Made by a program: the position numbers and the translations under genes. Of a stretch of 33,933 nucleotides of DNA, positions 22,965 to 31,642 are shown in pieces (the first letter of the stretch is position 1; each line of letters begins with the position of its first letter). Origin of the DNA: Dehalococcoidia bacterium (GTDB lineage: Bacteria; Chloroflexota; Dehalococcoidia; Dehalococcoidales; RBG-16-60-22); contig JAUWBK010000001.1 in NCBI GenBank assembly GCA_030605045.1, positions 1 through 33,933 of the forward strand, in the 5' to 3' direction. The notes under the pieces were generated by a model. That model saw nothing but the letters and a program-made list of their open reading frames with translations. It had not been told where the DNA came from and ran no database searches.

Positions 22965-23154
22965 TTCGATACAAACACGAGGCAGCGGTAAGAGTCCCCG
23001 TAGCTACAGTCAAAGACGGTGACGTAGCATCTTATTAGCTATCTAATCATAGGTATCGTAGCCTTGATAATCACCTTAGTCAGTGTTAGAATTCAACCGC
23101 CTGAAGTATATTGGGTGAAGCTATAGTTCGTATACTATATAGAAGGGCAAACCT

Positions 23155-25377
23155 ATGACACTGCGTAGGAAGACACTGTTCATCATCGGGGCGACGTTCT
23201 ACGGCGTGATTATCCTGTTATTCTTCATATCACGTAACATCTTGCTGGACAGTTTCGTCGAACTGGAGAACCAAGATGTCTACCAGAATACTGAGCGAGT
23301 GCTGAGTACTTTGTCACATGAAGTCTCTCAGTTGGAGGCCACCACCGGTGATTGGGCAGCGTGGGATGATACCTACGCCTTCATTGAGGACGCTAACACC
23401 GAATATATTGAGTCGAATCTCATTGATAAAACTTTCATCGAGTTAAGGCTGAACTTAATGATGTTTATTGACTCCGCTGGCCAGACCGTCTTCGGCAAGG
23501 CTTTTGATCTGAATAATGAAGAAGAAGTACCTGTTCCTCAGAGCCTACAAGGACACCTTACCATCGGGGATATTCTGCTGACCCATCCTGACACTGAGAG
23601 CAGCATCTCCGGAATTGTCCTTCTTCCCGAAGGCCCGATGCTTATTGCCTCCCGTCCCATTTTGACCAGTGAAGATGAGGGTCCTATTCGTGGGGCACTG
23701 GTTATGGGACGCTTCCTGGATGCTACCGAAATGGAACGGTTTGCCGAGCTAACGCATTTGCCTCTCATCATGCATCGGTTCAGTGATGCGCAGATTCCTC
23801 CCGACTTCCAAGCCGTGCGTTCATCTTTGTCTGAAGAGAGACCGATTATCGTCCAACCACTAAATGAACAATCTATTGCCGGATACACCTTGATAGAAGA
23901 CATCTATGGGAAGCCAAGCCTGGTGCTGAGAGTGGATATGCCCAGAGACATCTATCAGCAGGGCCAGACCACGATTTCTTACCTTATCTTGTCGATAGTA
24001 GGGGTTGGTCTGATATTTGGCTTGACGACCATATTGCTTTTAGAGAGGCAGGTTCTGTCCCGGTTGTTTCACCTAAGCAAAAGTGTCAGTAGTATCGGCA
24101 CCAGTGGTGACCTCTCGGCGCGGGTATCAGTAGAAGGAGAGGATGAAATTTCCAACTTAGCGGGTACCATCAATGGCATGCTGGCCGCGCTGCAACAGTC
24201 CGAAAGTGAGCTAAAGGAGAGCGAAGAGCGCTACCGTCTGCTCGCTGAGAACGTAAGGGATGTCATCTGGACCATGGATATTAACCTGAGGTTTACCTAC
24301 ATCAGTCCTTCCGTCACCTCTATGCTAGGCTACAGCGTTGAGGAAGCAATGTCTCTCCCGTTCGAGGAACTTTTAACTCCTTCCTCTCTTGAGGCAGTCA
24401 AGAAGGCTTTTGCCGAAACACCGACTGTAGAGAGCATAAAGCAGGAAGGCCTTTCTTGGTCACCGACGCTGGAACTTGAGCTAAAGTGCAAGGATGGTGC
24501 CACTATCTGGGTAGAGGTCACGTCAACTTTCCTGCCTGACGCAGATGGCCAGCCTATTGGCTTTGTTGGAGTCGGACGTAACATCACCGAGCGAAAACGG
24601 GCGGAGGAAAAACTGCAAGAGCTTTACCATGAGGAAAAAACCCTGAGACAGGAATTGGAAGCAGAAATAAACAAAAGAGTCGAATTCACCAGGGTACTAG
24701 TCCATGAGTTAAAAACCCCAATCACTCCGGTGCTGGCTTCGAGCGAGTTACTGCTTGAAGAGCTCGAAGGGGGCCCCCTGCTCGACTTGGCGCAGAACAT
24801 TAGCCAGGGCGCCTACAATCTGAATCAGAGGATTGACGAACTTCTTGACCTGGCAAGGGGTGAAATAGGAATGCTTCGGCTGGAACCCGAATCAATGGAC
24901 CCGAGGCAACTACTCAAAGGCATAGTTGATAGTCTGATGCCCTTAGCCTTGAAAAATAGCCAAGTGCTAAGTTTTGAGTCCCCTTCTTCCCTGCCTTCAG
25001 TCTGGGCTGATGAAGACCGCTTACGCCAAGTTGTGCTCAATCTCATTAACAATGCCTTCAAATTTACTCCGGCGGGAGGGAGAATCACCTTACGAGCCAA
25101 GGAGGACGGTGCTAATCTTGTAGTGGAAGTTCAGGATACGGGTCGCGGGATAAGTAAGGAAGAACAAGAGCGGCTGTTTGAACCCTATCACCGGTTAGAA
25201 AGTGAAGTAGGACATCTTAGCGGGTTGGGGTTGGGGTTGAGCCTTTCCAAGATGTTAGTGGAACTTCACGGTGGAAAGATATGGGTGAAAAGCCAGAAGG
25301 GCAAAGGTAGTACCTTCGGCTTTTCCCTACCTTTAGAAGCTACCGCTCAGAGAGAAAAAAGTGTTAAAACAGAGTAA
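23155..25377 (+). CDS. membrane sensor histidine kinase: CHASE4-HAMP-PAS-HisKA-HATPase
   Basis: 740 residues. TM1 about 7-29; extracellular CHASE4 domain to about 270 with the signature DWAAWDDTY (66-74) and ESNLIDKTF; TM2 about 274-296; HAMP about 297-350; PAS about 356-480 followed by an NITERK end; a coiled linker. HisKA has phospho-acceptor His517 (VHELKTP). HATPase_c has the N-box (NLINNAFKFT), G1 (DTGRG) and G2 (GLGLGLSL). CHASE4 binds an unknown external ligand. A weak AAGGG ribosome site precedes ATG 23155. No clear promoter is seen in 22970-23154, a stretch where I can assign nothing else. The regulator gene starts 5 bp after its stop. Confidence 0.93.
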   Translation: MTLRRKTLFIIGATFYGVIILLFFISRNILLDSFVELENQDVYQNTERVLSTLSHEVSQLEATTGDWAAWDDTYAFIEDANTEYIESNLIDKTFIELRLNLMMFIDSAGQTVFGKAFDLNNEEEVPVPQSLQGHLTIGDILLTHPDTESSISGIVLLPEGPMLIASRPILTSEDEGPIRGALVMGRFLDATEMERFAELTHLPLIMHRFSDAQIPPDFQAVRSSLSEERPIIVQPLNEQSIAGYTLIEDIYGKPSLVLRVDMPRDIYQQGQTTISYLILSIVGVGLIFGLTTILLLERQVLSRLFHLSKSVSSIGTSGDLSARVSVEGEDEISNLAGTINGMLAALQQSESELKESEERYRLLAENVRDVIWTMDINLRFTYISPSVTSMLGYSVEEAMSLPFEELLTPSSLEAVKKAFAETPTVESIKQEGLSWSPTLELELKCKDGATIWVEVTSTFLPDADGQPIGFVGVGRNITERKRAEEKLQELYHEEKTLRQELEAEINKRVEFTRVLVHELKTPITPVLASSELLLEELEGGPLLDLAQNISQGAYNLNQRIDELLDLARGEIGMLRLEPESMDPRQLLKGIVDSLMPLALKNSQVLSFESPSSLPSVWADEDRLRQVVLNLINNAFKFTPAGGRITLRAKEDGANLVVEVQDTGRGISKEEQERLFEPYHRLESEVGHLSGLGLGLSLSKMLVELHGGKIWVKSQKGKGSTFGFSLPLEATAQREKSVKTE

Positions 25378-25382
25378 AGGTT

Positions 25383-26066
25383 ATGAAAGTCCTTATCATT
25401 GAAAATGACCAGACAATTGTAGAAGCTATTTCCCTAGCTCTCCAGCTAAGTTGGCCTGAAGCTAAATTAGTCTCCACTCATCTCGGAGAGAGGGGAATAG
25501 AGCTGGTAGAGAGTGAAAATCCTGATGTTGTCATCCTTGACCTGGGGCTTGATGATCTAAGTGGCTTTGAGGTGTTGAAGCAGATACGTCTTTTTTCCAC
25601 TGTCCCCATCCTCATTCTGACGGTGAGGTCAGATGAAGCTGATGTAGTCAAAGGACTGGAGTGGGGAGCCGACGATTATGTGGTTAAACCTTTTCGGCAA
25701 CTGGAACTTCTGTCACGGATACAAGCTTTGACACGACGGGGAGGTCTTCTAGTTGAAGAAGCACCTCTGGTTTGCGGACAATTGCGCTTTAACCCGGCTA
25801 CTTGGCAGTTATTTCATGGTGAAAAGGAGATAAATCTCACTCCTACCGAAGGTTCTATTCTCGGTCACCTGATGAAAAAAGCCGGTCGAGTGGTAACCCA
25901 CTCCAGCCTTGCCGAATCGGTATGGGGTGAGAATTACCCGGATGTGACGAGCAGCCTCAAGGTTTATATCCATCACCTGCGGGAAAAACTGGAAGCTGAC
26001 CCGAGTAATCCGCAGATTATTCTCACCAAGTCTGGCATAGGCTACTTACTGGCAAAGCCAGACTAA
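25383..26066 (+). CDS. OmpR/PhoB-family response regulator
   Basis: 227 residues. The receiver domain (1-118) has phospho-acceptor Asp53 (VILDLGL), Thr80 and Lys102 (KPF). The acidic pocket reads Glu7-Asn8-Asp9, where the second position (Asp10 in PhoB) is normally acidic. A winged-helix Trans_reg_C domain covers about 128-226, with recognition helix SSLKVYIHHLREKLE (190-204). It is the partner of the kinase upstream (5-bp gap). This family binds 11-bp direct repeats head to tail, and the three TTGTAAC arrays around this gene are its obvious candidate targets. The array at 26097 begins only 30 bp after its stop. Confidence 0.93.
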   Translation: MKVLIIENDQTIVEAISLALQLSWPEAKLVSTHLGERGIELVESENPDVVILDLGLDDLSGFEVLKQIRLFSTVPILILTVRSDEADVVKGLEWGADDYVVKPFRQLELLSRIQALTRRGGLLVEEAPLVCGQLRFNPATWQLFHGEKEINLTPTEGSILGHLMKKAGRVVTHSSLAESVWGENYPDVTSSLKVYIHHLREKLEADPSNPQIILTKSGIGYLLAKPD

Positions 26067-26096
26067 CTGAATATCTAACCACTTATTTTTACCAAA

Positions 26097-26140
26097 TTGT
26101 AACTACTTTGTAACCTTTTTATAACCTTTTTGTAACCACA
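26097..26140 (+). promoter_or_regulatory. operator array C: four 11-bp direct repeats
   Basis: TTGTAACTACT, TTGTAACCTTT, TTATAACCTTT and TTGTAACCACA follow one another in exact 11-bp register, the cleanest array of the three. They lie between the response regulator and the small membrane protein gene at 26281, pointing toward the latter. A -10 is uncertain: TAGACT at 26147-26152 or TAGAAA at 26159-26164. Confidence 0.8.
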
Positions 26141-26280
26141 GGCGTGTAGACTAGAGAGTAGAAATAACGATGCGAATACCAGTTTTCGAGAGCAAAAAGA
26201 ACGGGATAGAAGTTAACTGCTTCCTTAAAATGGGAGAGAATTCGAGTTGGTAAGCCTGGCCAAAATTTCAAGGAGAAAGC

Positions 26281-26667
26281 ATGCTGGACGAAGCTGAAGT
26301 TCCCAAGCAAATTAGCCCAGAAATGGAAGAGGCGGCCACCCAGAAGGCAATAATCAGAGCCAGAGCGGCAAGGTGGGACCTTGATGTGGCTGTCTTCTTG
26401 TTCGCCATTTTGATTATTATCATAATCCTACTCTTCCAGGAAGTGGTCATTGAGGTGGTGGCACCAGTCGCCATTTTTGGCTTAGCCACGGTCTGGCTCA
26501 TAGGGTGGAGACGAGGGAAACAACTATATCAGCGTTTCTACGATGAAGAGCTATTGAAATTGGAGCAAGGGTCAAAGGAGTCAATTGAGGGAGCGGTTAA
26601 GGAAGTGGTGGAAACAGTAGAGGATATAGTTAAGAAGGCACTGCGCGAGAGATGGCAGAATGAGTAA
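26281..26667 (+). CDS. small membrane protein with two adjacent helices
   Basis: 128 residues, no family recognised. The acidic N-terminus (about 1-34) is followed by two hydrophobic segments (about 36-53 and 57-75) with a short turn. Then comes a charged tail that is likely one long amphipathic helix (KESIEGAVKEVVETVEDIVK). Both ends would be on the same side of the membrane, probably the cytoplasm given WRRGK after the second helix. CAAGGAGAAAGC precedes ATG 26281. It lies downstream of operator array C, so it may be a target of the two-component system and act in envelope response or signalling. Confidence 0.7.
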   Translation: MLDEAEVPKQISPEMEEAATQKAIIRARAARWDLDVAVFLFAILIIIIILLFQEVVIEVVAPVAIFGLATVWLIGWRRGKQLYQRFYDEELLKLEQGSKESIEGAVKEVVETVEDIVKKALRERWQNE

Positions 26668-26707
26668 CACCTAATGCTACGGTTGACAAGCCAAGTATTT
26701 TTAACAG

Positions 26708-26729
26708 AGGGAAGCAGTAATGCTTCCCT
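26708..26729 (+). terminator. hairpin after the small membrane protein gene
   Basis: A 9-bp perfect stem AGGGAAGCA / TGCTTCCCT with GTAA loop, 41 bp after the stop codon. The T-run is poor, so termination may be partial. Confidence 0.55.
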
Positions 26730-26777
26730 TCAACTATTTGTGGTAGGATATTAAGGAGTCAAGATGGACTACAGCTC

Positions 26778-26806
26778 TTGACAGGTGATCAGGTCAAATA
26801 TTGAAT
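26778..26806 (+). promoter_or_regulatory. promoter with inverted repeat for the alcohol dehydrogenase gene
   Basis: TTGACA (26778-26783) and TTGAAT (26801-26806) are 17 bp apart. The -35 is also the left half of an inverted repeat TTGAC-N10-GTCAA (26778-26797) that fills the spacer, a position where a bound repressor would exclude polymerase. Confidence 0.5.
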
Positions 26807-26837
26807 TGCAAAAATAGAGTTAAGGAGGCATGAGACA

Positions 26838-27938
26838 ATGGCAAAATGCCGAGCCTGGGTTATGGTTGAACCTGGCAAAGTGGTTATGGAAGAGTTTGAG
26901 ATACCAAAGGTAGCCGAAGACAGCGCCTTATTGAAGGTTGAAGCCTGTGGTATCTGCGGCACTGACAAGCACGTATATCTTGGTCACTTCCCCATGGCTC
27001 AGTTTCCCTTTATCACCGGGCATGAAATCATCGGTACTATTGTGGAGTTGGGCAGCAAAGCTAATGATAATATGGTGGTTTTCGGCGGCTCCCTGGAGGT
27101 TGGCGACCGAGTATTCATAGCTCCCAGTTCCATGGGTTGTGGCCAGTGCTATTACTGCCTGCACATGCCAGACAACCCGGCTTTCTGCACCCAGAGAAAC
27201 ATCGTTTACGGATTTACTTCGGTCAAGAGAGCACCCGGTATCTGGGGAGGCTACTCAGAGTATCTTTACTTGCTCCCAAGAAGCTACGTTTTCAAGCTTT
27301 CCAAAGATATGTCACTGAAGAGGGCGGTCCTTATCGAACCAGCAGCTACTGGACTTAGAGCCGTGGAACAGGCTTTTAACTCGGGATACAGGGTCGGATG
27401 TAGTGCCATGGTATTGGGCGCCGGCCCTATCGGTTTGATGACGATTGTCTCTTTACGGTATTGTGGAGCCGGTCTCATCATCGTTCAAGACCTATTTCCC
27501 AGCCGGCTGAATAGGGCCAAGCGCATGGGTGCTGACCTACTCATTGATGGCAACCTGCCATTTGAAGAGCGCTTGAAGCAGGTGCGAGAGGTAACCGACG
27601 GGGTTGGACCGGATATGGTGGTTGAGGCGGCTGGTCCCCCGGGTGCCTTCCGGGAGGCTCTAGGTTTTACCCGCCGAGGTGGCACTTTAATTGAGGCCGG
27701 GAACTTCACCGACACCGGGACAACTGAGATTAAACCTTTTGATATTTGCTTCCAGGGTTTGAGTATTCTTGGCTGTCGGTACTCGCCGCTGAGTTTTCCT
27801 GGTGTTATCTCCATGCTTGAAAGCACGTCGTTACCGGTAGAAGAGGTAGTGACCCACACCTTCCCCCTGGAAGAGTTCCCCGAAGCATTGGAGGTAGTTG
27901 GTTCGGCAGAGGCTAGTAAAGTAGCCATTACCCCGTAA
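26838..27938 (+). CDS. zinc-dependent medium-chain alcohol/polyol dehydrogenase
   Basis: 366 residues. Catalytic zinc site Cys40 (CGICGTD) and His62-Glu63 (GHE); structural zinc lobe Cys101, Cys104, Cys107 and Cys117, with a slightly longer last spacing than usual. The Rossmann motif is GAGPIG near 195-200, and Asp after strand 2 (VQDL) favours NAD. It oxidises secondary alcohols, polyols or hydroxy-acids; threonine or sorbitol-type dehydrogenases are the nearest known forms. AAGGAGG precedes ATG 26838. The small DUF429-like gene follows after 24 bp and may be co-transcribed. Confidence 0.9.
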   Translation: MAKCRAWVMVEPGKVVMEEFEIPKVAEDSALLKVEACGICGTDKHVYLGHFPMAQFPFITGHEIIGTIVELGSKANDNMVVFGGSLEVGDRVFIAPSSMGCGQCYYCLHMPDNPAFCTQRNIVYGFTSVKRAPGIWGGYSEYLYLLPRSYVFKLSKDMSLKRAVLIEPAATGLRAVEQAFNSGYRVGCSAMVLGAGPIGLMTIVSLRYCGAGLIIVQDLFPSRLNRAKRMGADLLIDGNLPFEERLKQVREVTDGVGPDMVVEAAGPPGAFREALGFTRRGGTLIEAGNFTDTGTTEIKPFDICFQGLSILGCRYSPLSFPGVISMLESTSLPVEEVVTHTFPLEEFPEALEVVGSAEASKVAITP

Positions 27939-27962
27939 CTAAAGTCCCTGGGGGTAGCCTAA

Positions 27963-28298
27963 ATGGCATTAATTCTGTCCGTCGACCTCGCCTGTAGGGA
28001 TATTGAGACCTATCCCCATTCGGCGTGGCAGAAGTTGGGCATACGACCTCTGGCTGGAAAGAAAAAGTGCACTCCGGAGCAAATAGCTCAGCACGCGGCA
28101 GAACTAAAAAGACGCTTCGAGTTACCGGAAATCAAAAGTCCCACTCACGATGAGTTGTCAGCACTGGTGGCCGGTCTGGCTGGTGTGGCCATCGCCAATT
28201 ATAACGTATCTGGCTATATCGCTTCCGGTGTGCCTCCCCAATTAGTACCGGAAGGCTATATTGTCGAAGGATACATTGTGAATCCCAGGTGGCTTTAA
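27963..28298 (+). CDS. small protein, possibly DUF429-like
   Basis: 111 residues, soluble. The start (ALILSVDLACRD) looks like the first strand of DUF429/RNase-H-like proteins, and the end (DELSALVAGLAGVA...PEGYIVEGYIVNP) recalls their helix-plus-E-G-x-I-x-x-P terminus. The protein is less than half their usual size, so it would be an internal-deletion derivative or an unrelated family. No catalytic set can be argued. A GGGGGTAG ribosome site is plausible ahead of ATG 27963. Confidence 0.55.
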   Translation: MALILSVDLACRDIETYPHSAWQKLGIRPLAGKKKCTPEQIAQHAAELKRRFELPEIKSPTHDELSALVAGLAGVAIANYNVSGYIASGVPPQLVPEGYIVEGYIVNPRWL

Positions 28299-28378
28299 GG
28301 AGAGTCTATAACCTGATTTGACCTTTGGGGTAGCTAATAGTTAAACTATCTCATCATCTAAAGTGATTTAAACTTGCC

Positions 28379-30271
28379 ATGATTTGGTTACGCAGAATTA
28401 TTGCCCTGACCCTAGCCTTGACCTTTATTATCCTGTCTATCTTGTTGCTGGTCATCTTCCGCGTTAATGCTACCCTGGGAAACCCTGACTTTTACAATGA
28501 CCAGTTGCGTCAGGCGGACATCTATAACTTCATCTACGACGATGCCCTGCCCGTTGCTCTGGAAGAAGCGGGGATTGGTGTCGATACCTCTGAGGCTGGA
28601 ATCAATATCAAGCCTCATCTCATTGATATGGTAGAGCAGACGCTGCCTCCGGAATGGCTTCAAACTCAGGTGGAGCAGACCATCAACCAAGTCGTGCCTT
28701 ATGTCTGGGGAGATAGCGAAGGTTTCAATATCAATATCCCCCTAAAGGAACGGGTAGAGATGGGGGCTCAGGCGGCTAAAGACACTTTACATAAGGAAGA
28801 TGTTTTCCCTGTCCTTTATGACCAGACTATTGATCTTATTCTCGATGAGATCATGCCTGATATGGAGGAAATGCCTCCGCCCTTTGCCCTAACCAGAGAT
28901 GAAATGGCGACGATATTGCGTACGGTGCTGCCGGCGGAGTGGGCCCTGATGCAAATAGACAGCGCTATCGATGAAGTGGTGCCCTACTTCACCAAAGATA
29001 AAGCGCAATTCACGGTACAGATAGACATATCGGACCGACTGGATGTTCTGGAGGTCGTCGTGGCTGATATCCTCAAGAGGCCGGAAACCTATGATTATCT
29101 CTTCGAAGATATGATGGCACCAGCCATCAAGCAAAATACTCAAGAAATGGCGTCACTTCCCATTGGGGTGACCCTGACCGATGACGAAATCCTTTCGGTG
29201 GTTAAAGAGACGTTGCCGCTGGAGTGGTATCAGGCACGAGTCACCGATATCGTTGGTCAAATCTTCGCCTATCTTAAGGGGACAGAGGAGAACTTGGAGG
29301 TGGTCATACCTCTCGCTGACCGCAAGCCAGCCATGGCTCAGGCACTGGGAAAACTGGCAGACCAAAAACTGGAGAGCCTGATAGATTCCCTTCCGGTGTG
29401 CACCACGGGACAGCTAATTGACCTGATATTGAATCCACCGCTAGATAGCCCTCCTGAGTGCCGACCGATAGATATATCTTACCGAGAGCTCAAAGGATTG
29501 TTGGGCATCGACATCAGCATTATCATTGCGCCGTTCATCGATATGTGGATTCCGGACCAATGGGTGCTTAGCGACGCTGAACTGCGTCAGGCGTTTGGTG
29601 GTGAAGATGATGAGGATTTTCTCCGCCAAGCCCGAGAATTGGTGCAGGAAGGATTGACCTACACCAATGAAGACCTCCGTGCTGATTTGGAGGCAGACTA
29701 CGAGACAATGGAAGACATTCGACAACAGATAGCCGATGGTTTTATCTTTACCGAAAAAGAATTACGTGATTGGATGAGGGGTCAGGGAGATGAACAATTG
29801 CAGACCTTTGATAGCGTGCGCTCTGAGCTGGGAACAGCACGACAATGGAGACTGGTAGCCTGGTTCATTCCGGTCCTAATGCTGCTAGCTGTTGGGGCAC
29901 TTGGTGGTAGGGGGTGGCGCAGCAAACTGATCTGGGCAGCGGCAGTGCTGGCGATAATGGCTATTATTACCTATCTCATCTTTGGACCGTTGTTCTCGGC
30001 GATGGTGCAGCCCAGGATAGATGATGCGGTGATGCCGGCGGTGAGCCAAGCTGAGGGCCTTCAAGCGCTGATGGCAGGAAAGGGCATCACCATAGCCCAA
30101 AATGCTATCGCTAGCTTTGTCGGGGGCATCAAGAGCCAGGCTCTTGGTCTACTGGTAGCGTCTCTACTGCTCCTCGTGGTGGGGGTTTTCTGGCCCATCT
30201 GGCCCAGAATCTGGACCAGAATACGCCGGGCGTGGTCTTTAGTGGGCACAAAAATAGGCAGGAAAACTTAA
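28379..30271 (+). CDS. large membrane protein with three 95-residue extracellular repeats
   Basis: 630 residues, family not recognised. TM1 is about 7-28. A long extracytoplasmic region follows, in which the motif L-P-x-E-W occurs at 89, 184 and 279, exactly 95 residues apart. It is preceded each time by a Tyr-aromatic-Asp/Glu start and followed by a VVPY/IFAY aromatic and an I-P/D-x-x-D/E-R stretch. A degenerate fourth WIPDQW occurs at 390. Three more membrane helices follow: about 492-508, 517-538 and 586-606, ending in a basic tail. Two cysteines (341, 361) could bridge. No ribosome site is obvious before ATG 28379. Such architecture suggests an envelope or adhesion/sensing role. Confidence 0.75.
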   Translation: MIWLRRIIALTLALTFIILSILLLVIFRVNATLGNPDFYNDQLRQADIYNFIYDDALPVALEEAGIGVDTSEAGINIKPHLIDMVEQTLPPEWLQTQVEQTINQVVPYVWGDSEGFNINIPLKERVEMGAQAAKDTLHKEDVFPVLYDQTIDLILDEIMPDMEEMPPPFALTRDEMATILRTVLPAEWALMQIDSAIDEVVPYFTKDKAQFTVQIDISDRLDVLEVVVADILKRPETYDYLFEDMMAPAIKQNTQEMASLPIGVTLTDDEILSVVKETLPLEWYQARVTDIVGQIFAYLKGTEENLEVVIPLADRKPAMAQALGKLADQKLESLIDSLPVCTTGQLIDLILNPPLDSPPECRPIDISYRELKGLLGIDISIIIAPFIDMWIPDQWVLSDAELRQAFGGEDDEDFLRQARELVQEGLTYTNEDLRADLEADYETMEDIRQQIADGFIFTEKELRDWMRGQGDEQLQTFDSVRSELGTARQWRLVAWFIPVLMLLAVGALGGRGWRSKLIWAAAVLAIMAIITYLIFGPLFSAMVQPRIDDAVMPAVSQAEGLQALMAGKGITIAQNAIASFVGGIKSQALGLLVASLLLLVVGVFWPIWPRIWTRIRRAWSLVGTKIGRKT

Positions 30272-30351
30272 TGCCACATATGATTGGCGATGTTGTGCCA
30301 TTAGTTACGCAGACGATGAACAACTACCTGAGGGGCAGAGAATAGCTTGGG

Positions 30352-31557
30352 TTATGCTCTATTTCGGTAACGCTCGACGAAGCGCTCCATTCGCCTCAGG
30401 GCTTCCTCAATGTCAGACAACGCGGTGGCATAGCAGCAACGCACAAAACCCTCGCCCTGTGGTCCGAAGAGGTTGCCGGGCATTACCACTACCTTTTCCT
30501 CTAAAAGGAGCTTCTCCGTGAACTCCTCCGAGGTCATCCCGGTAGATTGAACCGAGGGGAAGGCGTAAAAGGCGCCCTTTGGCTCATGACAGGCGAGACC
30601 TATCTGGTTGAGGCCTCGAACGATCACCTTTCGGCGCTGGTCATACTCGGAGACCATCCGCTTGACGTCGTCCTCACCGCTCTTGAGGGCCTCTATGGCC
30701 GCCATCTGAGCCATACTGGACGGGCTGAGCATGGTGTGTTGATGTATCTTGGTTATGGCGGCGATGAGCTCAGCAGGGCCGGCAGCATAACCCAGACGCC
30801 AACCGGTCATGGCGTAAGCTTTGGAGAAACCATCAAGGAGGATAGTGCGTTCCTTCATCCCGGGGAGGCTGGAGAAACAGGTATGTTCCACTTCGTAGGT
30901 CAATTGGCTGTAGATTTCGTCCGAGATTACTAACAGGTCGTGTTTCTCCGCTACCTTGGCAATCTCGGCCAAATCCTCTCGACTCATTTCCGTGCCCGTA
31001 GGGTTAGCCGGATAGCCAAAGAGAATTACCTTAGTCCTGGGGGTGATTCTGGCCTCAATCTGGTCTGCTTCCAGCTTGAAATCGTTATCTGACCGCGTCG
31101 GTACTGGAACCGGGATGCCGTGGGCTAAGTTAATGCAAGACGGATAACAAACATAGTAAGGGTCAGGCATGATGACCTCATCGCCGGGGTCAAGGACAGT
31201 TCGGAAGGCCAGGTCCATCGCTTGGCTTGAGCCAACCGTTATGACTATCTCTGTCTCTGGGTCGTACCTGATGCCGTGGCGGCTCTCCAGATTCTGGGCT
31301 ACGGCGTGGCGTAGCTCAGGAAATCCGGCAGTTGGTGTGTACCTCGTGTAACCCTTCTTGAGAGCGTCAAGAGCCGCCTCGCAGATGTGCCATGGAGTGG
31401 TAAAATCCGGCTCACCAACACCTAGTGAAATGATGCTTTTGCCTTCTTTAGAAACAGAATGTAATAGATTCAGGAATTTGGCAAAGCCCAACTCAGATAC
31501 CAAATCCACCCGCTGCGAGGTTCGTTTCTTTAGCCTGGTTTTACGCTCATCTGACAT
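30352..31557 (-). CDS. class I/II PLP aminotransferase (aspartate/aromatic type)
   Basis: 401 residues, fold type I. PLP residues: Asn185 (PANPTG), Asp213 and Tyr216 (SDEIY), Schiff-base Lys246 (SKAYAMTGWRLGY) and phosphate-binding Arg254. Arg373 (FVRCCYA) binds the substrate carboxylate. It transfers amino groups between amino acids and 2-oxo acids; aspartate, aromatic and alanine-type members are too similar to choose by eye. It lies 85 bp downstream of nothing on its own strand except the TRAP operon's end region (31643), so it probably has its own promoter. It is convergent with the 630-residue membrane protein gene. Confidence 0.9.
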   Translation of the reverse strand: MSDERKTRLKKRTSQRVDLVSELGFAKFLNLLHSVSKEGKSIISLGVGEPDFTTPWHICEAALDALKKGYTRYTPTAGFPELRHAVAQNLESRHGIRYDPETEIVITVGSSQAMDLAFRTVLDPGDEVIMPDPYYVCYPSCINLAHGIPVPVPTRSDNDFKLEADQIEARITPRTKVILFGYPANPTGTEMSREDLAEIAKVAEKHDLLVISDEIYSQLTYEVEHTCFSSLPGMKERTILLDGFSKAYAMTGWRLGYAAGPAELIAAITKIHQHTMLSPSSMAQMAAIEALKSGEDDVKRMVSEYDQRRKVIVRGLNQIGLACHEPKGAFYAFPSVQSTGMTSEEFTEKLLLEEKVVVMPGNLFGPQGEGFVRCCYATALSDIEEALRRMERFVERYRNRA

Positions 31558-31642
31558 GGTAACAATTTCCCCTTCCTAACTGGCTAAAATTATAGACTTT
31601 CTCATTGGGAATGACAAAAGAACAGCTAATCGGCGAGACTAA

